This document shows, piece after piece, positions 6,806 to 12,778 of a DNA stretch of 25,745 nt (positions are counted from its first letter, which is position 1; every line of letters begins with the position of its first letter). This stretch comes from a virus. The position numbers and the translations under genes were made by a program. The notes below the pieces were generated by a model. It had not been told where the DNA came from and did not search any database. It was given only the letters and a program-made list of their open reading frames with translations. The stretch covers positions 1-25,745 of IMG/VR virus record IMGVR_UViG_3300009152_000184. One strand, given 5' to 3'.

Positions 6806-7211
6806 TCCTTGGAAAGAAGCAAACGACCCAAAACTGCGGGAAGCATGGATTGAATACAAGAAATGGCGAGAGGAACAAACACCGTTTGTTGAAACAGAAC
6901 CCGAAAAGATTTGCGTCTGTTGCTCGCTTGGCTCACATAGTTTTGATCTTTTTGCGCCATGTGGTCACGCTTTTTGCTATATTTGTACGGGCAGGGGACA
7001 CGATGAAGAGTGCATTAAATGTGAAACAAACAACGAAGGAGGGGAAATGGATTTGTCAGAAAAAATTGAGGACACAATGGAGTACATTACGAAGGAGCAG
7101 TGGGAAACTGTTACTACTGATGAGATGATTCGCCTTGTGGTGAACAGATTAGGTTCTATAGCGGATTCGCTATGGGTATTGGTACTCAAAAAGAATGGAG
7201 AACAGCAATGA
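6792..7211 (+). CDS. RING-finger (C3HC4) protein
   Basis: 139 residues. Residues 41-77 fit the C3HC4 RING consensus exactly: Cys41-x2-Cys44-x12-Cys57-x-His59-x2-Cys62-x2-Cys65-x8-Cys74-x2-Cys77, including the typical 'PCGHAFCYIC' centre. Such cross-brace zinc domains usually recruit E2 ubiquitin-conjugating enzymes or mediate protein-protein contacts, and are uncommon in phages. An N-terminal helix (1-35) and a C-terminal helical part (86-139) flank it. Inside the gene AAGGAGG (7036-7042) precedes ATG 7047, so a separate 54-aa C-terminal product is possible. It overlaps both neighbouring genes. Whether it has any ligase activity is unknown. Confidence 0.75.
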   Translation: MNIPDPWKEANDPKLREAWIEYKKWREEQTPFVETEPEKICVCCSLGSHSFDLFAPCGHAFCYICTGRGHDEECIKCETNNEGGEMDLSEKIEDTMEYITKEQWETVTTDEMIRLVVNRLGSIADSLWVLVLKKNGEQQ

Positions 7212-7444
7212 GCGAGATGAAACGGCTTTGGTTAGAAAAAAATGAGCGTGATTTCCAAGAGAGAGAGATGAAGCGTTACGAGGAATACACGATTGAAATA
7301 CTGGACAAAATCCATCAACTACAACAGGAGAGAGCCTCTTTGGGAGAGTTGGTTGAAAGCCTGTATGCACAGATCAGGTCAATGGAGTCAAATGCTAATG
7401 CGGCGAAAGGCGAAGTTATTGCAGGACTTAGGGACTCTGTATGA
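7208..7444 (+). CDS. Coiled-coil protein (78 aa)
   Basis: ATG 7208 overlaps the RING gene stop (ATGA) with GGAG 7-10 nt upstream. The product is almost entirely charged helix (KNERDFQEREMKRYEEY, then ILDKIHQLQQERASLGELVE) with heptad-spaced hydrophobic residues, a predicted coiled coil. No family recognised. Stop and next start overlap at 7441-7444 (ATGA). Confidence 0.55.
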   Translation: MSEMKRLWLEKNERDFQEREMKRYEEYTIEILDKIHQLQQERASLGELVESLYAQIRSMESNANAAKGEVIAGLRDSV

Positions 7445-7635
7445 ACGCCCCAAAGTTCCCTTCAGGCACAAAGGTAAGGATTGACGATCAGGCAGGCACC
7501 GTTATCGCGGTGAAGTCCGATGATCTAATGGTTTTCTTTTACGATGTCAGATATAACGAGATGGATATGCTCATCGCGGACGGTGTACCCGAAGATGACT
7601 TGGAAGAGTGGACTGACAATGATGGCGATGAATGA
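7441..7635 (+). CDS. Small SH3-like beta-barrel hypothetical protein (64 aa)
   Basis: Coupled to the upstream gene by ATGA. The product begins MNAPKFPSGTKVRIDDQAGT and continues VIAVKSDDLMVFFYDVRY, alternating strands with a 'G..V.I.....G.V..V' pattern like small KOW/SH3-type barrels. The tail is very acidic (PEDDLEEWTDNDGDE). Function unknown. Confidence 0.55.
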   Translation: MNAPKFPSGTKVRIDDQAGTVIAVKSDDLMVFFYDVRYNEMDMLIADGVPEDDLEEWTDNDGDE

Positions 7636-7861
7636 TGAAGCAAAAAAGATGGTGGAGCAACAGATCAGGTTCTCTGAGCGTTTAGCAGAAGAACTTTACG
7701 ATGTTTCAGCAAACGAATATCTGACAGTTCACGACATCTTGGATGCGTTAGCCTCAAGCGGACTACAACTAACGACCGCTAAAGCAGTTCGTCAAGGAAC
7801 TAATTGGGTTGACTTACCCGCGCTTGCCTACATTGTGCAACTGCACAAAAACCCCGCATGA
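7619..7861 (+). CDS. Small helical hypothetical protein (about 80 aa)
   Basis: Several in-frame ATGs occur (7619, 7622, 7628). I chose 7619 because GGAAGAG (7602-7608) is best spaced for it. The start overlaps the preceding gene. The product has an acidic helix (DEAKKMVEQQIRFSERLAEE) followed by LTVHDILDALASSGLQLT and a TAKAVRQGTNWVDLPALAYI segment, which resembles a helical DNA- or protein-binding fold. Not recognised. Its stop overlaps the next ATG by 4 nt. Confidence 0.5.
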   Translation: MMAMNDEAKKMVEQQIRFSERLAEELYDVSANEYLTVHDILDALASSGLQLTTAKAVRQGTNWVDLPALAYIVQLHKNPA

Positions 7862-8031
7862 TAGAAGTCAAATGCAACAAATGCTTGTACACAGTCATCC
7901 ATGACCCGATGAGGTTGAAAGGCTGTAACTGTGATCCTGACGCTCCCCAATGGATCGCGATAGCCCGCGACACACGATTTATGCACGGATCAGACGCACA
8001 TTTCACGGTGATCCACGAAACCAATGCCTGA
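7858..8031 (+). CDS. Small zinc-ribbon-like protein (57 aa)
   Basis: ATG 7858 overlaps the previous stop (ATGA). The product has C-x2-C near its start (MIEVKCNKCLYTVIHDP) and C-x-C around residues 23-25 (KGCNCDPDAPQWIAI), a plausible four-cysteine zinc site. A His-rich C-terminal half follows. Function unknown. It overlaps the next gene by 8 nt. Confidence 0.5.
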   Translation: MIEVKCNKCLYTVIHDPMRLKGCNCDPDAPQWIAIARDTRFMHGSDAHFTVIHETNA

Positions 8032-8674
8032 GTTAAATGCCAACATCCCACCCATAGAGTGCTTCGTTAGAGGGAACTTTTTGCGGGATCAAATAGATTC
8101 ACATGACAAGTATTTCCCATGCGTTGTCTTTGGTGTCGCAACTCTCCCTGATCGCGCACCAGTGTTTCACTTTCTTATGGAGGACGGCGGAGTGTGGTGG
8201 AGGATGCCGATCAGCGCGTTCTGCGTGGAGCCAAAAGTCCCCGAAGTAGATATCTATGATCTCGTGTTGTGGAACTCGTTCAGCCCGTTCATCACGGTCA
8301 CACAGTTTGACCAAATGACGGGAATGAGGATGCGTTACCAAACGCGGCGGAAAGAAACAGTTTCAGGCGCATACCTGTTCACTTTGGATTGGCACACACC
8401 TGAAAGCAACCTGATGGACAGCGGATACTCAGAGGTCGCAGGTCAACATAAGTGTGGTCATGTCATTCAACGAGATGACGGCAACTACGCGATACAGCCA
8501 AACAACCGAATCAAACTGTTAGACCCGTCTTTCACAACAAAAGTAGATGCGAACCTCATTGAACGCCAGATCGGTACCAGAAAATATGGGGTTGAGAACG
8601 CAGACAAATGGATGACTGAGGACAACAACAATTTCAATTACACAATAGATTTCTCTCCGCCTCCGCGACACTAA
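8024..8674 (+). CDS. Conserved-looking hypothetical protein (216 aa)
   Basis: Starts at ATG 8024, overlapping the zinc-ribbon gene. The sequence looks globular with many aromatics: FPCVVFGVATLPDRAPVFHF, MEDGGVWWRMPISAFC, and later LFTLDWHTPESNLMDSGYSE and GHVIQRDDGNYAIQPNNRI. The last two suggest a barrel or jelly-roll with a ligand pocket. There is no signal peptide or membrane helix. I do not recognise the family. It is the last gene before the 330-nt gap leading to the terminase. Confidence 0.6.
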   Translation: MPELNANIPPIECFVRGNFLRDQIDSHDKYFPCVVFGVATLPDRAPVFHFLMEDGGVWWRMPISAFCVEPKVPEVDIYDLVLWNSFSPFITVTQFDQMTGMRMRYQTRRKETVSGAYLFTLDWHTPESNLMDSGYSEVAGQHKCGHVIQRDDGNYAIQPNNRIKLLDPSFTTKVDANLIERQIGTRKYGVENADKWMTEDNNNFNYTIDFSPPPRH

Positions 8675-8789
8675 TTTTTTTGGCGGGGAAAAGAACCGTT
8701 CCAAAACTCTGCCCGATTACTGTCATTACAGAGAGGGAGAGAACAATATGTGGAGTAGTAGAGAAACAAACACATCCAAAACATGTATG

Positions 8790-8920
8790 TCAAAACACAC
8801 CACAAAAACCCTTTTCACCACCACCACATTTCTCTCAAACCCAACACCCACAACACAAACACACACTAAACCCCACTCAACACACCACACAAACACACAC
8901 AAAACAACACCAAAAACCCC
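8790..8920 (+). other. 131-nt G-free, A/C-rich tract upstream of terminase (candidate packaging site)
   Basis: From 8790 to 8920 there is no G on the + strand, and the tract is dominated by CA, CAC and CAAAAC repeats. It fills most of the 330-nt gap (8675-9004) between the structural-module genes and the small terminase. An ATG at 8748 with a good ribosome site (AGGGAGAG) opens a frame across it, but the product is Thr/Pro/His low complexity and I doubt it. Phage pac or cos sites often lie directly upstream of or within the small terminase gene, so a packaging signal is a reasonable guess. Upstream of the tract, CTCTG/CAGAG arms (about 8707-8735) form a weak inverted repeat. Confidence 0.5.
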
Positions 8921-9004
8921 GCCACCGTGCGCGAAAGCAAACCCCGCGTTTTTCGGCACTACTTGTTGAATCAAGAGTCGGAGTGCAGTAAAGTTTCAGA
9001 AATT

Positions 9005-9418
9005 ATGGGCAGACCAACAAAACTCACTCCCGAAAAACACGACAAGATCGTTGAACTTGTTCGCGCAGGCAACTATGTGGATACAGCATCCGCTGTTGCA
9101 GGTGTGGCTGAACAAACCTTTTATGTGTGGATGTCTAAGGGCGAAGGTGAGAAGGCTCGTAGCCCTTACAAGGAGTTTCGTGAGGCGATAACGGCTGCAA
9201 GGGCAGAAGCGGAAGCCCGAATGGTTTTGGTCGTTCAGAGAGCCGCTAATGACGGCTCATGGCAGGCTGCATCGTGGTATTTGGAGCGTACTAAGCAAGC
9301 GAAGTTTGGTAAACAGAATCGTGTTGAGTTAACGGGTGCTGAGGGTGGCGCGGTGAAGGTAGATGTTTCCGTGGACGAGTTGGAGCAACGAATTGCCAAC
9401 CTCCTTGATAAAGCCTGA
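9005..9418 (+). CDS. terS: Terminase small subunit
   Basis: 137 residues from ATG 9005. The N-terminus MGRPTKLTPEKHDKIVELVR, followed by AGNYVDTASAVAGVAEQTFY and VWMSKGEGE, is the homeodomain-like HTH typical of small terminases. A helical oligomerisation segment follows (EAITAARAEAEARMVLVVQR) and then WQAASWYLERTKQAKFGKQN. It recognises phage DNA ends and hands them to the large subunit. An in-frame GTG at 8927 would add 26 residues, but that extension crosses the low-complexity tract and lacks a ribosome site. The ATG also lacks a strong one. Directly precedes and overlaps the large subunit. Confidence 0.85.
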   Translation: MGRPTKLTPEKHDKIVELVRAGNYVDTASAVAGVAEQTFYVWMSKGEGEKARSPYKEFREAITAARAEAEARMVLVVQRAANDGSWQAASWYLERTKQAKFGKQNRVELTGAEGGAVKVDVSVDELEQRIANLLDKA

Positions 9419-11294
9419 CGGTAAAAGTTCTAAAGACTTAATCTTCTTCTTTCGCAATGCGAAGGTGGCGGACAGAAAGATTTGGTTGGCAGGCTTAACC
9501 GCGTCTGAGCGTCAGACTGTGATGTCTCTTATTGAGTTGATCGCCGATAATCCGTGGTCGCAATACATGACCGATCCCGCAGGTTTCATTGAGCAAGGTT
9601 TAGGTGAAACGATTTGGTCTAAGCAACGCGAAATACTTGAATCGGTACGCGACAACAAAAGAACAGCGGTACCTGCATGTCACGCACCAGGGAAATCACA
9701 TTTGGCTGCACGAATTGTTGCTTGGTGGGCGATGTGCCAACCTGTCGGAACATCACAAATAGTCACTACAGCAACATCGTTTCGTCAAGTACGCAACATC
9801 CTGTGGTCACACATCAGAAAACTGCATGCGACCCACAACCTCGGCGGAGAGTGCCTTACTGTGGAATGGAAAATGGATAAGAGCGTTGTCGCGTTCGGTT
9901 TCGCCCCTGCACAGTACAACGAAACAGCGTTACAGGGAATCCACGCACCTAACCTGCTCGTAGTAGTAGATGAAGCGGGCGGTATTAGCGACACAATTGG
10001 CAATGCGTTAGAAGCGTTGATGACGGGAGGCAATACACGATTATTGTTGCTAGGAAACCCGCCCACAGATCAAGAAAATAGTTGGTTTGAACGCGCATGC
10101 AACAGCGATTTATACAACACAATCCCAATATCGGCGTATGACACGCCTAATTACACAGGTGAAGAGGTAGGAAACTGCACTACATGCCCGAAATCAGTGC
10201 CTACACACTCAGTAGCAACACACTTAGTAGATCAAACTTGGGTAAATGATGTCATTAGTGAGTTAGGTGAGAACAGTTCGTTCGTAACAGCCCGCGTGAG
10301 AGCAGAGTTTCCTAAAGGCGCAGGTAACAGAGTGATTCCTTCTACTTGGATAGAAGAAGCAAGCAACAACCTGAACCCTGCACACGACACACGCATACGC
10401 TTAGGCATAGACATCGCAGCAGACGGCGGTGACGAGTTCGTAATCGCAAGAGCAGACGGATACACAGTAAGAATCGTGCATGCAAGTAGCGGTGCAGACA
10501 ACGCGAACGCTGTACAGGTAGCAAACATCTGTCTGAGGTATATTCAGGAAGCCGAAGCCGATGCCCTGCAACAAGCAAATGCACACATGCACACACATTC
10601 AGACGAAACCCTTACAGCACAAGGGAATCCTGAATTGCCAGTGGAAGAGTCAACTTTACATAAGAGGTATTATGGGCGAACCCAAAGCGAACACCTGTTC
10701 GCCCCGCAAACCCTTACACCACAAGGGTTTCCCGCCACACAACACTTATCCACACCCCCGCAAACCCTTACACAACAAGGGTTTCAGAGCATCAACAGAG
10801 GGGTGGGGGGTCGGATCAACGAAAATCAGACGGGGGCTACTGCTCACACTGTCTCTGTGAAGGTTGATGCTATTGGTTTGGGTTGGGGTGTAGTGGGGTT
10901 GTTGGAGGCGTGGGGTCGTGAGGGGTTGCATGGTGCGAGGGTTGTTGGGGTGAATGTGGCGGAGCGGGCTTTTGATTCGGGGAAGTTTAAGAATCAGCGG
11001 GCGGAGATGTGGTGGAATGGTCGGGTGTTGGTTCAGCCTGATGTGGATGGTTTTCAGGTGGTTCGGTTGGATGTGGATCGGAAGGTGTTGGGTCAGTTGG
11101 GTTCTCCTGATTTTGTGTCGGATTCTTCGGGTCGTATTCAGGTGGTTGGTAAGGGTGAGTTGAGGAAGAAGGGTGCTGGTTCTCCTGATCGTGCTGAGGC
11201 GGTGTTGTTGGCGTTGTATGAGCCGAAGGGTTGGTTGATGCCTGAGTTGGTTTCGCCTGTTGCTTTGACGCAACGGAATCAGTGGCGCATGTAG
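9363..11294 (+). CDS. terL: Terminase large subunit with an insertion in the nuclease domain
   Basis: 643 residues. ATPase domain: atypical Walker A CHAPGKS (106-112), Walker B LLVVVDE (198-204), coupling motif LLLLGNPP (227-234). RNase H-like nuclease: D350 in RLGIDIAADGGDEF, D502 in KVDAIGLGWGV, and the C-terminal DRAEAVLLALYE. It translocates DNA into proheads and cuts it. Residues about 400-495 are a low-complexity Gln/Thr/His segment absent from the expected flow of the domain (LRYIQEAEAD directly to VKVDAIGLGWGV) and carry the DNA repeats at 10606-10784. From about base 10800 codon choice flips from A/C-rich to strongly G/T-rich. The listed ATG overlaps terS by 56 nt; TTG 9405 is a more compact alternative start. 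Confidence 0.9.
   Translation: MFPWTSWSNELPTSLIKPDGKSSKDLIFFFRNAKVADRKIWLAGLTASERQTVMSLIELIADNPWSQYMTDPAGFIEQGLGETIWSKQREILESVRDNKRTAVPACHAPGKSHLAARIVAWWAMCQPVGTSQIVTTATSFRQVRNILWSHIRKLHATHNLGGECLTVEWKMDKSVVAFGFAPAQYNETALQGIHAPNLLVVVDEAGGISDTIGNALEALMTGGNTRLLLLGNPPTDQENSWFERACNSDLYNTIPISAYDTPNYTGEEVGNCTTCPKSVPTHSVATHLVDQTWVNDVISELGENSSFVTARVRAEFPKGAGNRVIPSTWIEEASNNLNPAHDTRIRLGIDIAADGGDEFVIARADGYTVRIVHASSGADNANAVQVANICLRYIQEAEADALQQANAHMHTHSDETLTAQGNPELPVEESTLHKRYYGRTQSEHLFAPQTLTPQGFPATQHLSTPPQTLTQQGFQSINRGVGGRINENQTGATAHTVSVKVDAIGLGWGVVGLLEAWGREGLHGARVVGVNVAERAFDSGKFKNQRAEMWWNGRVLVQPDVDGFQVVRLDVDRKVLGQLGSPDFVSDSSGRIQVVGKGELRKKGAGSPDRAEAVLLALYEPKGWLMPELVSPVALTQRNQWRM
10606..10784 (+). repeat. 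Three palindromic repeats inside terL
   Basis: AAACCCTT-7 nt-AAGGGTTT occurs at 10708-10730 and 10762-10784, and a decayed copy (right arm AAGGGAAT) at 10606-10628. The spacers are ACACCAC, ACACAAC and ACAGCAC. Arms of 8 bp around a 7-bp spacer give strong hairpins. Each is read in frame as [E/PQ]TLTxQG[F/N], so the coding frame survives. Confidence 0.85.
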
Positions 11295-11305
11295 GTGGGG
11301 CATTG

Positions 11306-11329
11306 TTGGTTTGCCCGACCAATTTTTTT
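11306..11329 (+). terminator. Rho-independent terminator after terL
   Basis: TTGGT (11306-11310), 7-nt loop, ACCAA (11318-11322), then seven Ts (11323-11329). The stem is short but the T-run is strong. A second small hairpin TTGCC-TTC-GGCAA (11332-11344) follows at once. It lies 12 nt after the terL stop and ends the packaging transcript before the Dps gene. Confidence 0.6.
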
Positions 11330-11391
11330 GTTTGCCTTCGGCAAGGGTGGTGTAGTGGGGTTGGGGTCGCGGGCGCGTGTAGGTTGTTTCA

Positions 11392-11886
11392 ATGGAAAAT
11401 CTTGATGTGGTGCGCGTAAAATCTTTGATGCGTAAAGAGGTTTATGGTTCTGTTGTTGACGCTTTAAAAGTGTTGTTGGCGGATACGGATTCGGTGTATC
11501 ACGAGGCTCACATGTTTCATTGGAATGTAAAGGGTCAAGATTTCGCTCAATATCATGCTTTGTTTGAGGCGATTTATACGGATTTGCGGGAATCTATTGA
11601 TCCGATTGCGGAAAACATTTTGAAGATGGGTTCGGATGCGCCGTTTACTTTGTTGGATGTGATTTCTTTGCGCCGTGTGTCGGATGCTCGTCCTGCTTCT
11701 ACCCCGCAGGAGATGGGTGTGTCGTTGTTGGGGTTGTTGATTGATTTGTTGGTGTGTTTGAACAACGCTTTTAAGGTTGCTTCTGACGCAAATCAGCAGG
11801 GTGTAGCCAATTTTGTTGCGGAGCGTATTGACGCTACACAAAAGTGGATTTGGCAGTTGAAAGTTTCTACAGGAATCCAAAAGTAG
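11392..11886 (+). CDS. Dps-like ferritin
   Basis: 164 residues with the Dps ferroxidase set at the classical spacing: His43, His55 (+12), Asp70 (+15), Glu74 (+4), in HEAHMFHWNVKGQDFAQYH and ESIDPIAENIL. The family forms 12-mers that oxidise and store iron and shield DNA from oxidative damage; some members bind DNA. Length is typical except for an N-terminal extension with VVRVKSLMRK (6-15), shared with the next two genes. The gene sits between terminase and portal, far from any metabolic genes, suggesting the protein may enter the capsid or act during packaging. No clear ribosome site precedes ATG 11392. TAGGTT (11380-11385) could be a leaderless -10 box. Confidence 0.8.
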   Translation: MENLDVVRVKSLMRKEVYGSVVDALKVLLADTDSVYHEAHMFHWNVKGQDFAQYHALFEAIYTDLRESIDPIAENILKMGSDAPFTLLDVISLRRVSDARPASTPQEMGVSLLGLLIDLLVCLNNAFKVASDANQQGVANFVAERIDATQKWIWQLKVSTGIQK

Positions 11887-11894
11887 GTTTCAGC

Positions 11895-12776
11895 GTGGAC
11901 AGTTTAGAGTTGCGGGCTGGTCGTGAGATTGTTCGGATAAAAACTTTGATGCGTTTGCGTAAAGATTCACCGACTGTTTCGGCGGTTCATGTGGATTCTG
12001 TTATGGGGTCTAAAGGAAAGAAAAAGAAAAAGAAAAAGAAACAAGAAGAACTTGAATACATTGAAATTGACAAGTCTTTGACTCAATGGTTTCAAGAAAA
12101 ATGGGTTGATTTGTCGCGACCTAAAGAGGGTGGCGGGTTTGAACCGTGTGGACGGTCGGATGCTAAGAGTGGTAAATATCCGAAGTGTGTTCCTGCGTCT
12201 AAAGCGTCACGGATGACAGCGGAGGAAATCAGTTCGGCGGTTCAAAGGAAGCGTAAGGCTGAGTCAACTCAAACAAGGGTAGATAAGAAGCCGATCAATG
12301 TTTCTACGAAGGTGAAGAAGGCTTCCAAGAATGTTCCTACGAACCCTGAACTGTATGCGCGGGTGAAAGCGGAAGCAAAACAAAAGTTTGATGTTTACCC
12401 TTCGGCTTACGCGAACGCTTGGCTCGTCCGCGAATATAAGAGTCGTGGCGGGAAGTACAAGGTGACGAAAGCGGACTCTCCTGCATGGCAACGAGAAGCA
12501 GGAAAGAACCCGAAAGGTGGTTTGAACGCGAAGGGTCGCGCTTCGTATAAGCGTGAAACTGGCGGGACACTGAAACCTCCTGTGAAAGCGGGGGATAATC
12601 CTCGGAGGGCTTCATTTCTTGCGCGTATGGGCAACATGGCTGGTCCTGAGCGTGATGAGAATGGTGAGCCGACACGGTTGTTGTTGAGTTTGCAGGCTTG
12701 GGGCGCAAAGTCTAAAGCCGATGCCCGTAAGAAGGCGAAAGCAATCTCTGCACGGAATAACAGCGAAACAAAGTAA
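11895..12776 (+). CDS. Basic DUF5872-type protein
   Basis: 293 residues from GTG 11895, 8 nt after the Dps stop. The in-frame GTG at 11844 would overlap Dps by 43 nt and is less likely. The N-terminal REIVRIKTLMR is the motif shared with Dps and the next gene. A lysine run (bases about 12012-12045) follows, then the DUF5872 signature KWVDLSRPKEGGGFEPCGR and YPKCVPASKASRMT. Next come NPELYARVKAEAKQKFDVYP with AYANAWLVREYKSRGG, and a C-terminal NPRRASFLARMGNMAGPERD with LLLSLQAWGAKSKADARKKA. The protein is very basic and probably binds nucleic acid. DUF5872 function is unknown. Position and charge fit a DNA-condensing or virion-internal protein. Confidence 0.7.
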   Translation: MDSLELRAGREIVRIKTLMRLRKDSPTVSAVHVDSVMGSKGKKKKKKKKQEELEYIEIDKSLTQWFQEKWVDLSRPKEGGGFEPCGRSDAKSGKYPKCVPASKASRMTAEEISSAVQRKRKAESTQTRVDKKPINVSTKVKKASKNVPTNPELYARVKAEAKQKFDVYPSAYANAWLVREYKSRGGKYKVTKADSPAWQREAGKNPKGGLNAKGRASYKRETGGTLKPPVKAGDNPRRASFLARMGNMAGPERDENGEPTRLLLSLQAWGAKSKADARKKAKAISARNNSETK

Positions 12777-12778
12777 TC

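Noticed and set aside
8748-8969. Forward frame of 73 aa through the G-free tract, with a good ribosome site
   Set aside because: The product is Thr/Pro/His/Lys low complexity dictated by CA repeats; kept only as a remark because the ribosome site is real.
10606-10784. CRISPR array
   Set aside because: Only three short palindromes with unequal spacing inside a coding gene, and no cas genes.
10746-11303. Long reverse-strand frames opposite the end of terL
   Set aside because: They exist because the + strand is so G/T-rich; the products are Pro/His/Thr/Gln repeats with no domain, and terL motifs are clearly on the + strand.
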